64,000 bases of DNA from Clostridia bacterium (GTDB taxonomy: Bacteria; Bacillota; Clostridia; Oscillospirales; Acutalibacteraceae). The number at the start of each line of letters is the position of its first letter. Position 1 is the stretch's first letter. Of the stretch, positions 51,369 through 61,026 are shown piece by piece. The notes under the pieces were generated by a model that did no database searches, was not told the DNA's origin, and saw nothing but the letters and a program-made list of their open reading frames with translations. The stretch is from positions 20,643 to 84,642 of the forward strand of contig JAFXAK010000007.1 in the NCBI GenBank assembly GCA_017517135.1. Direction: 5' to 3'. A program made the translations under genes and the position numbers.

Positions 51369-52240
51369 TGCTCACTTATCCTTTTATTTATAAAGTTAAG
51401 AACATCCTTTTTATTGCCGCTCCATAAGGGGGCGGCAAGTGTTTTTTTATTGCCGTCGCCCGTCAGGCGGTGAACTGCCGTTTTTTCGGGAAGCATTGAA
51501 AGAAGCTTCAGAAGAATATCTGTATACTCCTCTTTTGATAAAACAGGGATTTCGCCCTTTTGCCAGAGCTCATACAAATCGCTGTCTTTGAGTATATGAA
51601 GCAGCTGCAGCTTTACTCCGTCGGATTTGTTATCTATGATAAACTGCAGAGTGTTTTGCATATCCTCTGTTGTTTCCCCCGGAAGACCTATTATCATATG
51701 TGTGATTACATATATTCCGACAGCGTGCAGATTTTTTACTGCTCTTTCGTATTCCTCGTTTCCGTATTTTCTTCTGATGAACTTTATACTTTCTTCCTTT
51801 GATGTCTGAAGTCCCAGTTCAACCCATACGGGCTTTATTTTGTTAAGCTCTCCCAGTAATTCAACGGTTTCTTCGGGCAGACAGTCAGGGCGTGTGGCAA
51901 TGCTTAAAATATCAATATCGTCTCTTGTGATAACCTCATAAAAGAGCTGTCTGAGTTTTCCGACGGGTGCATAGGTTGATGTGAAGCTCTGAAAATATGC
52001 AATATAGCCGCCGTTTTTGTTTTTTGAGGCAACTTTCTGTTTTGCTCTTTCTATTTGTGAGCTGATGTCATTTCCGCTCTCGGCAAAGTCCCCCGAGCCG
52101 CTTTGCGAGCAAAAGATACAGCCGCGTGTCCCTTTTGTGCCGTCACGGTTTGGACAGGTAAAGCCGCCGTCAAGGGATAATTTATAAAGCTTTTTGCCGA
52201 ATGTTTCACGGCAGTAGTCATTCAATGTGTAAATCTTCAT
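51356..52240 (-). CDS. YhcC-type radical SAM protein
   Basis: A 294-residue radical SAM protein of the YhcC family (TIGR01212). The unusual cluster motif CPNRDGTKGTRGCIFC (about 29-44) is the family's signature. Other stretches are YFQSFTSTYAPVGKLRQLFYE and SIATRPDCLPEE. Reaction unknown; some relatives act in RNA or tetrapyrrole metabolism. It starts 2 bases after the next radical SAM gene ends, so they are co-transcribed. Confidence 0.9.
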   Translation of the reverse strand: MKIYTLNDYCRETFGKKLYKLSLDGGFTCPNRDGTKGTRGCIFCSQSGSGDFAESGNDISSQIERAKQKVASKNKNGGYIAYFQSFTSTYAPVGKLRQLFYEVITRDDIDILSIATRPDCLPEETVELLGELNKIKPVWVELGLQTSKEESIKFIRRKYGNEEYERAVKNLHAVGIYVITHMIIGLPGETTEDMQNTLQFIIDNKSDGVKLQLLHILKDSDLYELWQKGEIPVLSKEEYTDILLKLLSMLPEKTAVHRLTGDGNKKTLAAPLWSGNKKDVLNFINKRISEHQIR

Positions 52241-52242
52241 TT

Positions 52243-53121
52243 TTATACACCGCTTAAATCAAAATCGGGTGTGTATTCCTCTTTTGCAGAGGATAATTCC
52301 TGAACAAAGCCGTTTTCAAAGCCCGAAAGATATAAATAGTCAACCGCACGCGAGTATTCCTCCTCGGTGAGCCGTCTGTTGAGAGAGGGTATACTCAATT
52401 CCTTTTTCGGGGGAGTATACTGACTCATAAGGCTGAAAAGCACCTGTGTGTCATCGAAGCGTGAGGTTATTCTGTCTATAACATCGAGAGTGTTTTCAAT
52501 AAAGCCCGGCAAAACGAGATGTCTTATAAGCACACCCGAGGTAAGTAAGCCGTCCTCATCAAGCGTGTAGCTGCCTCTCTGGCGGAACATCTCTTCTATG
52601 GCAGCAAATGCGGTTTCGGGATAGTCGGGTGCAAAGGAGAGCCGCTTTGCAAGGTCGGATGAGGCATATTTATAATCGGGCAGATATACATCAACAAGTC
52701 CGTCAAGCATTTTCAGCGTTTCGGCTTTTTCGTAGGCTGATGTGTTGTATACCACGGGAACAGGGAGCTTTTCCTTTGAAAGAGCTTCGGCTATTTTATC
52801 GGCATAGTGAGAGGGTGTTACAAGATTTATATTGTCTGCCCCCTGATCTATAAGCTCGTCAAAAATTTCTCTGAGCCGCTTTTCGGTGATTTCCTTACCC
52901 GTGTGTCCGCGGCTGATTTTATCATTCTGGCAGTATATACATTTCAGCGTACAGCCGCTGAAAAAGACAGCTCCCGAGCCGCCGTATGTACTGATGCACG
53001 GCTCCTCCCAGAAATGAAGACCTGCTCTTGCGAGAGTCAGAGAAGCACCTGCATTACAAAAACCGCGCTCGGTTGCACGGTCTTTGTTACAGCCTCTCGG
53101 ACATAAATTACATACCGACAT
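52243..53121 (-). CDS. Radical SAM protein, COG1313 (PflA-like) type
   Basis: A 292-residue member of the COG1313 family of radical SAM proteins akin to pyruvate-formate-lyase activators. N-terminal CNLCPRGCNKDR and GFCNAG give Cys ligands for an extra cluster, and the radical SAM motif is GCTLKCIYCQN (about 56-66). The C-terminal part contains VLIRHLVLPGF and LFSLMSQYTPP, typical of the group. Target protein or substrate is not known. Its start overlaps the GNAT gene end by 14 bases. Confidence 0.9.
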   Translation of the reverse strand: MSVCNLCPRGCNKDRATERGFCNAGASLTLARAGLHFWEEPCISTYGGSGAVFFSGCTLKCIYCQNDKISRGHTGKEITEKRLREIFDELIDQGADNINLVTPSHYADKIAEALSKEKLPVPVVYNTSAYEKAETLKMLDGLVDVYLPDYKYASSDLAKRLSFAPDYPETAFAAIEEMFRQRGSYTLDEDGLLTSGVLIRHLVLPGFIENTLDVIDRITSRFDDTQVLFSLMSQYTPPKKELSIPSLNRRLTEEEYSRAVDYLYLSGFENGFVQELSSAKEEYTPDFDLSGV

Positions 53122-53839
53122 AGCTTACCTCAAAATTTAAGTTTTCATAAAATTTTTTATTTTTTTCTTCGCAGAATACAAAGGGAGTTTTGTTTTGCTG
53201 AGCACAAAAATTTATACAGGCTTTCACACATTCGGCACCAAAGCCCTTTTTTCTGTGCTCGGGCAGAGTGAAAACATCACCTATCAGAGCAGTATCTCTG
53301 TTTGAAGCACTCACAGCCGCAAAGGATACGGGTTTTCCGTCTTTCTCAATACCGAAAACTGCCGCAAGGGAAGCATTTATAGCTTTCATATACCGCACAT
53401 AACGGATTTCTTCATCGGCGGATAAGCAGTTATTTCCCGAAATTGCTTTATACATATTCTGTATTTCTCTGCCCGTGAGAAGCCGTGCTTCACTTTTGTG
53501 AAGCTCTTTTTTCCCTTTGAGAATATATATACCGCTTTCGGGCAGATTAAGTTTTTTCAGATTTTCGTCACTTGAAAAAACATTATTTCCCGAAAAAGCG
53601 AAAAAGTCTTTAGCTTCGTCAAAAAAGCTGTCGCAGAAAGCCGAAAACAGAAAATTATCTCCGTTGTTGTATATAACACCGAGAATTTCGCTGTCTTTCT
53701 TTGCGATACGGAAATTGAACAGATTACTGTCCGAAAAGAGGGCAGTATAAATTTCTGCATTGAGTATACCGTTTTCGGTTTTTCTGAGTAAATACTCTAT
53801 TGAATTTTCCTCGGGTACACAAAAACAGGTATCAGACAT
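53108..53839 (-). CDS. GNAT-family acetyltransferase
   Basis: A 243-residue protein with a C-terminal GNAT fold. The acetyl-CoA site is DVFTLPEHRKKGFGAECVKACI (about 187-208), with the Arg/Gly pyrophosphate loop, and the last strand FVFCEEKNKKFYENLNFE is typical. The N-terminal half is poorly conserved and may be a degenerate second GNAT domain. I choose the ATG at 53839, which overlaps the M42 stop as ATGTCTGA; a TTG at 53854 is possible. Substrate unknown. Confidence 0.85.
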   Translation of the reverse strand: MSDTCFCVPEENSIEYLLRKTENGILNAEIYTALFSDSNLFNFRIAKKDSEILGVIYNNGDNFLFSAFCDSFFDEAKDFFAFSGNNVFSSDENLKKLNLPESGIYILKGKKELHKSEARLLTGREIQNMYKAISGNNCLSADEEIRYVRYMKAINASLAAVFGIEKDGKPVSFAAVSASNRDTALIGDVFTLPEHRKKGFGAECVKACINFCAQQNKTPFVFCEEKNKKFYENLNFEVSYVGM

Positions 53840-54842
53840 CTGCAAAATACTCAAGCATCACTTTTGTGAGCTTCATAGCGTTGTCAAGGTCTGTTTTGTC
53901 GCATACACAAGAGGGGGAGTGGATATATCTGCAGGGGGTGTTGATTGTCAGCGTGTGAACACCGCCTCTTGAGCTGTGAACGCTTCCCGCATCGTTACCG
54001 CCCGCAACCTTTGTTTTGGGCTGAACCTTTATTGAGTTTTCTTCGGCAAGCTCAAAGGCTTTCTTAAAGAGTGCGGGATTGTATATTGTGGCTCTGTCCA
54101 TAAAGGAAACAGCCGCACCCTTACCCAGTATGCATACCGATTCACTTTCGGGGACATCTATTATATCAGCCGCAGTTGTGGCTTCAAGGACTATTGCATA
54201 ATCGGGATTTACGGAAAATGTTGCGGTTTTTGCACCTCTGAGCCCCACCTCCTCCTGAACGGAGAAAACACAGGTGCAGTCATATTCGAAGCCGAGTTTT
54301 ATAAGGGAGAGCATAACGGCACAGCCTGCACGGTCGTCAATAGCCTTTGAGAGAAGCTTATTTCCCATTTCGACGAAATTATTTGTGAAAACTGCCGTAT
54401 CTCCGTGCTTTACATATTTAAGAGCATCTTCCTTGCTTGTACAGCCTATGTCTATAAGAAGAGTGTCTGCATCGGGTACGGTGTTTTTAGCCTCTCCGAA
54501 GGACAGATGAGTGGGCTTTATTCCTATAATACCCACTGTGCCGTTTTCAAACTTAACGGCTTTGCCCACCAGAATAGCGGCATCGATGCTGCCGACGGTT
54601 ATAAATTTTATCAGACCGTTTTCGAGTATATTTGTTGCGATAATACCTACCTCGTCCATATGAGCACAGAGCATTACCTTGTTTTTTGCTCTTTTTTTAC
54701 CCTTTACCCGGACTATAAGATTGCCGAGGTTATCAACTGTATATTCGTTATCGCCAATGTGCTTTATTATGTAGTCTCTTACCTTGTCCTCATGTCCCGA
54801 GGTGCCGTCTATGGCACAAAGCTCCTTTAATATATCAAGCAT
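53832..54842 (-). CDS. M42 family aminopeptidase, first of two
   Basis: A 336-residue M42 metallo-aminopeptidase, which forms cytosolic tetrahedral complexes and trims peptides. Metal and catalytic motifs: MLCAHMDEVG (His, near 65), KAIDDRAGCAV (Asp, near 176), SVQEEVGLRGA (Glu pair, near 208) and VHSSRGGVHTL (His, near 307). The start at 54842 follows AAGGGGGTATTATC and overlaps the stop of the other M42 gene by 8 bases (ATGCTTGA). The longer open frame is discarded. No change in key residues. Confidence 0.93.
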   Translation of the reverse strand: MLDILKELCAIDGTSGHEDKVRDYIIKHIGDNEYTVDNLGNLIVRVKGKKRAKNKVMLCAHMDEVGIIATNILENGLIKFITVGSIDAAILVGKAVKFENGTVGIIGIKPTHLSFGEAKNTVPDADTLLIDIGCTSKEDALKYVKHGDTAVFTNNFVEMGNKLLSKAIDDRAGCAVMLSLIKLGFEYDCTCVFSVQEEVGLRGAKTATFSVNPDYAIVLEATTAADIIDVPESESVCILGKGAAVSFMDRATIYNPALFKKAFELAEENSIKVQPKTKVAGGNDAGSVHSSRGGVHTLTINTPCRYIHSPSCVCDKTDLDNAMKLTKVMLEYFADV

Positions 54843-55848
54843 TGATAATACCCCCTTGTAAAACGAAAGCTTCAAGCATTTTCGCAGTAAGCTCAATATC
54901 GCTTATTGCGGCAATTTCAACGGGTGTGTGCATATTTTTAAGAGGTATGCTTATAAGTCCCGTTTTAACGCCCTTGCCCGAAACGGTTATGACATCCGCA
55001 TCGGTGTGAGTGCCTCTGCCCATAACCTCAACACAGTAGGGTACACCGATTTTTTCGGCAAGTGTGCAAAGAGCCGAGGTCATTTCCTTTTGCAGTATGG
55101 GAGAAGCGCCTATTGCAATGCCCTTACCCGTGCAGATGTCTGTCACAACACCGGGAGCGGCAGAAAAGGTTACATCAAGTGCAATTGCTTCGTCGGGCTG
55201 AAGGGAGAAGCAGGCAGCTTGGGCACCCTGCTTGCCCGTTTCCTCTCTTGTTGCAAAAACAACGGACAAATCACAGGGAAGTTCTTTATCCTTCAGTAAA
55301 TCGAGTGCCTTTATTATAGCGGCAATGCCTGCGTTGTTATCAAGAAATGTTCCCGATACCGTACCGTTTTTAAGGGTGAAAAAGTCGTTTGTTATTTCTA
55401 TTCTGTCTCCGTAGGACACAATTTCTCTGATTTCCTCATAAGGCAAACCGCAGTCAACGGAGATTTTACCTGTTTTCTTGTTGCTCTCGCCTCCCAGATG
55501 CGGAGGTGTTGAGGGAATAACACCGTCAAGCACCCTTTTGCCGAAAACCTTTACTCTTTGTGCAGACATAATTCTTTCATCCGCGCCGCCGCATTTGTCA
55601 ACGCGCAGAAAGCCTGATTTTTCGTCAATTCCCGTTACGATAAGACCTACCGTATCAAGATGTGCTTCAAGCATAATCTGCTTTTTGCCGTTGCCCTTTA
55701 TTTTTGCAATACAGTTTCCCAATGCATCGGAATAGCTATCGGGGGTATATTCCTTGAGTATTTTATGCAGATACTCGTTTTTTGTCTGCTCTGCGCCCGA
55801 AATACCGCAAAGGGAGGATAAATTTTTAAGAATATCAAGTGTTTCCAT
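54835..55848 (-). CDS. M42 family aminopeptidase, second of two
   Basis: A 337-residue M42 paralogue with MLEAHLDTVG, TFLDNNAGIAA, ATREETGKQGA and GRGTHTDADVI (metal or catalytic residues). It is distant from its downstream partner (about one third alike by eye), so the pair could form a mixed or complementary peptide-degrading set. GAGGTACATAT is the ribosome site. The upstream gene yfbR ends after an 18-base gap. Confidence 0.93.
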   Translation of the reverse strand: METLDILKNLSSLCGISGAEQTKNEYLHKILKEYTPDSYSDALGNCIAKIKGNGKKQIMLEAHLDTVGLIVTGIDEKSGFLRVDKCGGADERIMSAQRVKVFGKRVLDGVIPSTPPHLGGESNKKTGKISVDCGLPYEEIREIVSYGDRIEITNDFFTLKNGTVSGTFLDNNAGIAAIIKALDLLKDKELPCDLSVVFATREETGKQGAQAACFSLQPDEAIALDVTFSAAPGVVTDICTGKGIAIGASPILQKEMTSALCTLAEKIGVPYCVEVMGRGTHTDADVITVSGKGVKTGLISIPLKNMHTPVEIAAISDIELTAKMLEAFVLQGGIINA

Positions 55849-55866
55849 ATATGTACCTCGTCAGTT

Positions 55867-56454
55867 TCAGTCGTTTATCAGTAAATTATCAAGCACAAGG
55901 GAGAAGCTGTCTAAAAATTCGTCTATGAAAATATCCGCTTCCTCACAGTTCATTTTCTGGATTGATTGCCTTGTGGAATTCTGAGCCGCTTCAAATTCTA
56001 TGTTGCCCGTTTTCTTTTCTTCAATACACTTTATTAAAGCCGAAATTTTATCCGCCGCCTTTACAAGACGGTAAAGCTCGCTTGTTTCATCGGGGATAAT
56101 AAGCTCCTTGTATTCGCTTCTTAAATCCTCGGGCAAGGCTTCGAGCAAGGTGCCCTGAGCCGCTTTTTCAATTTCTCCGAAGCAGCGGCGGATATCCTTA
56201 TTATAGTATTTCACGGGTGTGGGCATATCGCCTGTTATGATTTCGGGCATATCGTGATAAATACCGAGCAATGCCGCCTTTGACGCATCATAATTTTTGC
56301 CTAAGCGTTTATTGCCTATAACCGCTAAAGCGTGGCTTATTGCCGCAACCTCAAGGGAATGCTGACTTAATGATTCATTGGTCGAGTTTCTCATAAGCGA
56401 CCAGCGGTTTATATTTTTCATTCTTGAGAATAAAGAGAAAAAATGACTTGCCAT
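55867..56454 (-). CDS. yfbR: YfbR-type 5'-deoxynucleotidase (HD domain)
   Basis: A 195-residue HD-domain phosphohydrolase. YfbR removes phosphate from deoxynucleoside 5'-monophosphates in nucleotide salvage. The metal ligands are His32 in LSQHSLEVA and HD in LGIYHDMPEIITGD (His67-Asp68), and DKISALIKCIEE holds the last Asp. Substrate motif RWSLMRN is also as in YfbR. The size agrees. CAGGAGCAG provides the ribosome site. Confidence 0.92.
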   Translation of the reverse strand: MASHFFSLFSRMKNINRWSLMRNSTNESLSQHSLEVAAISHALAVIGNKRLGKNYDASKAALLGIYHDMPEIITGDMPTPVKYYNKDIRRCFGEIEKAAQGTLLEALPEDLRSEYKELIIPDETSELYRLVKAADKISALIKCIEEKKTGNIEFEAAQNSTRQSIQKMNCEEADIFIDEFLDSFSLVLDNLLIND

Positions 56455-56526
56455 AATCTGCTCCTGAAATTTTGATACATCTATTTTATTATATATTCGT
56501 CAAAATATCAATCGGATAAACAAATT

Positions 56527-58356
56527 TTATTCCACGGTGACAGATTTTGCAAGATTTCTCGGCTTGTCGATATCGTTCCCTAAAAGCAAAGCGGTGTGAT
56601 AAGACAAAAGCTGTAAGGGAACGACGGAGAGTGATACGCTGAGAATATCGGGTGTGTCGGGCAGAGTGATTACCTTGTCACAGAAGGACAACCTGTGAGC
56701 ATCTTTTTCAAAGCATATTGCGATAACAAATGCCCCTCTTGCCTTTACCTCTTTTATATTGCTCAGGGTTTTTTCAAAAATTTTCTCTTGTGTTGCTATT
56801 GCAACAACGGGTGTTCCCTCGGCTATAAGAGAAATTGTGCCGTGCTTCAATTCTCCCGCGGGGAAGCTGTCGGCAAAGATATATGAAATTTCTTTAAGCT
56901 TCAAAGCACCTTCTTCGGCTGCGGCAAAGTCGAGCAGGCGGCCTATAAAGAAAACAGAGGATGCCAAGGACAGTCTTTTTGAAAGTGTCTTTATTTCGTT
57001 TTCCTTTTGTATGAGCGAATTTATATATACGGGTAACTTGTTCAGAGTATCAACAGCCCCTGCTTCGTCTTCTTTTGTAAGCATACCCTTTGCCTTTGCG
57101 AGTGAAAGGCTTAAAAGATATACAGCGGCAAGCTGACACGAAAAAGCCTTTGTTGTTGCAACAGCTATCTCTGCTCCCGCTTTTGTACGGAAAACAAAAT
57201 CGCTTTCTCTTTCCATTGTGCTCAAAGTGTTGTTTACTATTGAAAGTGTTTTTACATTATTTTCCTTTGCCTTTCTTAAAGCCGCAAGAGTATCTGCAGT
57301 TTCGCCCGACTGACTGATAAGAAGCATTAAATCGTTTTCGTTGAAATGAGTGTCTTTATATCGCAATTCACTTGCAAATACTGCCTCACATTCTGTTTTT
57401 GCAATGCTTTCGACGAGATATTTTGCGGCAATCCCCGCGTGGTATGCACTGCCGCAGGCAGCAATATGCACTTTTCTGATATTTTTCAGAAAATCAACGG
57501 GAAGTCCTGAGAAATTCACATCAATTTCCCCGTTTTTTATACCCTCCTGCAAGGTCTCTCTTACCCTGCCTCCCTGCTCGTCAATTTCCTTCCTCATAAA
57601 GGTATCAAAGCCGTTTTTTGTAATATCCGTGCTTTCTTCGGGGACAGGAATGAAAACAGCTTGCTTTTTTTTGCCGTCCCGTGTGAATACGCTTATGTCT
57701 TCCTTTGTGATAACAGCCATTTCGTCATCCCCGAGCACGGTAAAAAGCTGTGCTTCATTTCCCACAGCGGAGATATCGGAAGCTAAAATATTCTGATTTT
57801 CTCCCCTTGCGAGTATCAGCGGACTTTTACGGCATACGGCAAAAATGCTGTCGGGCTTATCCTTTGCAAGAATTGCAAGTGCATAGCTGCCCGCAAGCAA
57901 CGGGCGGATTTTAAGCATTGCTTCAACAAAAGAGCCTTTGTAGTGCTTTGCAAAAAGATGTGCAATAGCTTCGGTGTCTGTTTCGGACACAAATTTTATC
58001 CCCTCGGCTGATAACATTTGTTTTATTTCGTCTGCATTTTCAATGATACCGTTGTGCACTACCTGTATTTTTCCGTCAAAGGATGTATGCGGATGTGCAT
58101 TGCTTTGTGTCGGTTTTCCGTGTGTTGCCCAGCGGGTGTGGGCAATGCCTGTCTTTACATCATCACATAAATACAAGGAATTCAGCTTTTCCTCTAAAAG
58201 GTCAATTCTTCCCGCTGTTTTTATGTTGAGTGTACCCTCTCTGATTTTAAGTGACATCCCCGAAGAATCATATCCTCTGTATTCGAGCTTTCTCAATGAA
58301 GACAAAAGCTTTTTTCTGATATCGTCATTAGCTGCAAAGCCGACAATTCCGCACAA
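56527..58356 (-). CDS. glmS: Glucosamine-6-phosphate synthase
   Basis: A 609-residue glutamine:fructose-6-phosphate aminotransferase, first step to UDP-N-acetylglucosamine and peptidoglycan. The N-terminal Cys2 nucleophile is in MCGIVGFA, followed by KLEYRGYDSSG and HTRWATHGKPT. The two SIS domains start near 290; the C-terminal motif KPRNLAKSVTVE is normal. The start codon is TTG at 58356, following GGAGGAGA. The 72-base leader is far too short to hold a glmS ribozyme, so control must differ from Bacillus. Confidence 0.96.
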   Translation of the reverse strand: MCGIVGFAANDDIRKKLLSSLRKLEYRGYDSSGMSLKIREGTLNIKTAGRIDLLEEKLNSLYLCDDVKTGIAHTRWATHGKPTQSNAHPHTSFDGKIQVVHNGIIENADEIKQMLSAEGIKFVSETDTEAIAHLFAKHYKGSFVEAMLKIRPLLAGSYALAILAKDKPDSIFAVCRKSPLILARGENQNILASDISAVGNEAQLFTVLGDDEMAVITKEDISVFTRDGKKKQAVFIPVPEESTDITKNGFDTFMRKEIDEQGGRVRETLQEGIKNGEIDVNFSGLPVDFLKNIRKVHIAACGSAYHAGIAAKYLVESIAKTECEAVFASELRYKDTHFNENDLMLLISQSGETADTLAALRKAKENNVKTLSIVNNTLSTMERESDFVFRTKAGAEIAVATTKAFSCQLAAVYLLSLSLAKAKGMLTKEDEAGAVDTLNKLPVYINSLIQKENEIKTLSKRLSLASSVFFIGRLLDFAAAEEGALKLKEISYIFADSFPAGELKHGTISLIAEGTPVVAIATQEKIFEKTLSNIKEVKARGAFVIAICFEKDAHRLSFCDKVITLPDTPDILSVSLSVVPLQLLSYHTALLLGNDIDKPRNLAKSVTVE

Positions 58357-58428
58357 AAAAATCTCCTCCGATACAATAGATATATACCTATTATATCCAA
58401 AGGAGATTAATTTGATGAATGTTAAAAC

Positions 58429-58737
58429 TTAGTCAATGAAATTAAAATCATCCTTATGCTTTTCCATAAAAACAGCATATATCTCGTCAACCAATTCCTG
58501 ACTTTCTATACCCACATATGTGTCGGTGTCGGAATCGATTTCCTCGATAACCTCGAAGATATAAACGCTGTCGGGCTCGTTGCCGTTTTCTGAAACGGGA
58601 AGAAGCACCGCATAGTCTGCTCCCTTGTGAGTTATCATATCAAGAAATTCAAATTTCTCAACATTGCCCTCTTCATCTGTAAATTCAAGGATATTGCCCT
58701 GTTCTTGCTCGTCAAGAGGCTTCTGGTTTTTACTCAT
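58429..58737 (-). CDS. DUF1292 protein
   Basis: A 102-residue acidic DUF1292 (YrzB-type) protein. The core VEKFEFLDMITHKGADYAVLLP and the FEVIEEIDSDTDTYVGIE stretch are family features. Its function is unknown; in Bacillus a homologue sits beside yrrK. GGAGAATAAAA precedes the start. It lies 14 bases after a dockerin protein gene and before glmS. Confidence 0.88.
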   Translation of the reverse strand: MSKNQKPLDEQEQGNILEFTDEEGNVEKFEFLDMITHKGADYAVLLPVSENGNEPDSVYIFEVIEEIDSDTDTYVGIESQELVDEIYAVFMEKHKDDFNFID

Positions 58738-58751
58738 TTTTTTATTCTCCT

Positions 58752-60260
58752 TTATTTCTTTTTGAAAAAATTTTCAAGTCCTACCGCTGCACGAAGAGCA
58801 AGTCTTGCATCGGCAGAGGTTATTTTATTGTCGCGGTCTATGTCTCCCGCAGTAAAGCGTTTGCCCTCAAGAGATGTAAGACCTACCGCGGCACGCAGAA
58901 TTGTTCTCGCATCCTCTGATTTTATAAGTCCGTCGCCCGAAACATCGCCCTTTGAATAAACGGCGGTTACGAATACGGAGAACACCTCGGAAAACTCCTT
59001 GTAGGACACAACAACATTCTGAACGCCCGTGGTGAGATTGTCGATTTCGCTTACCTTGTAGTCCGTTATTTCCTCGGTTTTTCCCGAATTGTATTTAAGA
59101 TAAACCTTCATTGAGGAAAGGTCAATTTCTTCGCCCTTGATAAAGGTCAGCACGGGGGGTAAGGAAAGAGTAAGCCCGTCAGCCTCCAAGGGGGAGTATC
59201 TTAATGTTACGGTAACCGAAAGACCTTCGTATTTTACCTTTACCTTGTTGCCGTCACCGATAACAAAGTCAGACGGAGTGCAGATTATTTCACATTTTCT
59301 TGCAGAAATTTCCTCTGTCTCCCCGTTGTCATACTTTGCTGTAAGCACCATGCCGTCAAGGGTGGGGACAAGAGTGTTATAGTATACGGTGAGGGAATCG
59401 GGCATTGTTTTTATTGTGAGTGATGTGATTTTTCTTTCGCTTACGCTTACGGTGAAGGAGGTTTTTATGTCGGAATACTTATATCTTATGTTTATTGTGT
59501 GTGTGCCTGCTTTAAGCTTTGTGCCCTGTTTTTCATTATGACAGGTGGTTATTGTGAAATCGGGATCTTTGAGTATCTGATTCAATGTAAAGGATTTTTT
59601 TGCTCTGCCGTCTGTATATGTGGCGGTCAGCACAAGTCCCGTCAGGTCAAGAGCCTCGTTTTCCTTGTATACTGTCTTATTCGGCTTCGAGGAAACGGAA
59701 ATGGATTTTAAGGGAACCTTATTTACCGTTACCGTAAAGGAAGCCGTTACGGCAGTTGAAGAGCCATCGGGCAGATATCTTACCGTTACCGTTTTCTTTC
59801 CGTGAGTGGAAAAGGACGGACAGTAAACCTCATAGCCCGTGATTTGCTTGGTTGTTCCGTCGGAATAAACGGCACTTACCTTAAGCCCCGTTATGTCGAG
59901 CGTGTCCTCGTCTTCAATGTATACGGTGGTTTTCGGCTTGGAGGTTATTTTAAGTCCCGTAACCTTGCTTTCTGCTTTTGCGCTCACATATGTAAGCTCG
60001 CTTAAAAATACCCAGCCCGAAATACCCGTATCCTTCATTTCACAGTAGCCGAAGGAGCCTTTTATTTCGGTTATTTCAATATATGTGTTTTTTGCCACCT
60101 CGCCCGTTTTTTGTGCCATAAGGCTTGCGGAATCGAGTACGGATACGGCTCCCGCCGATACTCTGTATTTTCCTGTTTTATAGCTTGCCGCAGATGAAAA
60201 GCTTACAAGCATAAGTATAAGCATAAAAACACACACAAAAGTATATAAAAGCTTTTTCAT
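58752..60260 (-). CDS. Secreted SH3/Ig-like protein with C-terminal dockerin
   Basis: A 502-residue exported protein. Residues 1-24 are a signal peptide (LLYTFVCVFMLILMLVSFSSAA). Next come one SH3-like module (about 30-90) and four Ig-like (Big_3) domains of about 80 residues, each with a motif such as KTVYIEDEDTLDITGLKVSAVYSDGT. The last 65 residues are two dockerin-type Ca-binding repeats, DVSGDGLIKSEDARTILRAAVGL and DIDRDNKITSADARLALRAAVGL. No catalytic domain is seen. It directly abuts the SIS gene (stop TAA, then ATG). Confidence 0.88.
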   Translation of the reverse strand: MKKLLYTFVCVFMLILMLVSFSSAASYKTGKYRVSAGAVSVLDSASLMAQKTGEVAKNTYIEITEIKGSFGYCEMKDTGISGWVFLSELTYVSAKAESKVTGLKITSKPKTTVYIEDEDTLDITGLKVSAVYSDGTTKQITGYEVYCPSFSTHGKKTVTVRYLPDGSSTAVTASFTVTVNKVPLKSISVSSKPNKTVYKENEALDLTGLVLTATYTDGRAKKSFTLNQILKDPDFTITTCHNEKQGTKLKAGTHTINIRYKYSDIKTSFTVSVSERKITSLTIKTMPDSLTVYYNTLVPTLDGMVLTAKYDNGETEEISARKCEIICTPSDFVIGDGNKVKVKYEGLSVTVTLRYSPLEADGLTLSLPPVLTFIKGEEIDLSSMKVYLKYNSGKTEEITDYKVSEIDNLTTGVQNVVVSYKEFSEVFSVFVTAVYSKGDVSGDGLIKSEDARTILRAAVGLTSLEGKRFTAGDIDRDNKITSADARLALRAAVGLENFFKKK

Positions 60261-61013
60261 TTATTCAGCACTTCCCATATAGGTTATTGCGTTTTTGTAT
60301 TTTTCAAACATCTTATCGTTGTATTCGTCGCCGCCGTCAACATTTGCACTCATAAAAACGGGCGGCTCGAGAGAGTTTTCAACATACAGTCCCACTACCT
60401 CTGCACAAAGAGAGTTGATTATTGCTGCGCCCGTTATGGTCGAGGTTGCGGCAGTTTTGCCCTTGAAGCCCTCAATTTCTATAGCGGCATCACCTATACA
60501 GCCGCAGTTATCAATAACCAAGTCTGAAACCTCATATAAACGCTTGCCCGAGGAGTGACGGGAGGATGATGCGGACGAGGTTGTTATATTTGTGATACAC
60601 GCAACAAATATTCCTCTTTTCTTCGCTTCAACAGCCATTTCAACGGGGACACCGTTTCTGCCCGAAACGGAATGTATAACCAGCAGGTCACCTGCTTTGA
60701 TATCGGTATTATCGAGGATTTCGTGAGCGTATTCCTCTTTTCTTTCAAGGACTGTTGTGTCCGTTACGGGTACTGTTTCAAGGGTAAGTCCCTTTGGAAG
60801 AATGGGGTTTGCCGTAACAAGACCGCCTGTGCGGTAGAACGCCTCCTGAGCGAGAATACCCGCGTGTGAACAGCCGAAGAAGAAAAGCTTACCGCCGTTT
60901 TGTGAGGTTTCAAAGCATTTTTCGGCAAGCAGACGGATATTTTTCTGCTGTGTTTCAAAAAGAGTGTCAAGCAAGGAGTGGATATGTGCGAAATATTTTT
61001 CTGTGTATGTCAT
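60261..61013 (-). CDS. SIS-domain protein of the UPF0309 type
   Basis: A 250-residue phosphosugar-binding (SIS) protein of the UPF0309/SIS_2 group. The phosphate loop is FFGCSHAGILAQEAFYRTGG (about 46-65), and DLLVIHSVSGRNGVPVEMA (about 108-126) is the second Ser-rich binding site. EHSSGKRLYEVSD-like SSRHSSGKRLYE holds conserved His and Ser. It would isomerise or sense an amino sugar phosphate. It is flanked by two genes for secreted dockerin proteins and lies 1.9 kb from glmS, which supports a link to amino sugars. Confidence 0.85.
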   Translation of the reverse strand: MTYTEKYFAHIHSLLDTLFETQQKNIRLLAEKCFETSQNGGKLFFFGCSHAGILAQEAFYRTGGLVTANPILPKGLTLETVPVTDTTVLERKEEYAHEILDNTDIKAGDLLVIHSVSGRNGVPVEMAVEAKKRGIFVACITNITTSSASSSRHSSGKRLYEVSDLVIDNCGCIGDAAIEIEGFKGKTAATSTITGAAIINSLCAEVVGLYVENSLEPPVFMSANVDGGDEYNDKMFEKYKNAITYMGSAE

Positions 61014-61026
61014 ATAAGCTTCTCCT

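Noticed and set aside
58357-58428. glmS ribozyme before glmS
   Set aside because: Only 72 bases separate glmS from its upstream gene and no ribozyme core is visible.
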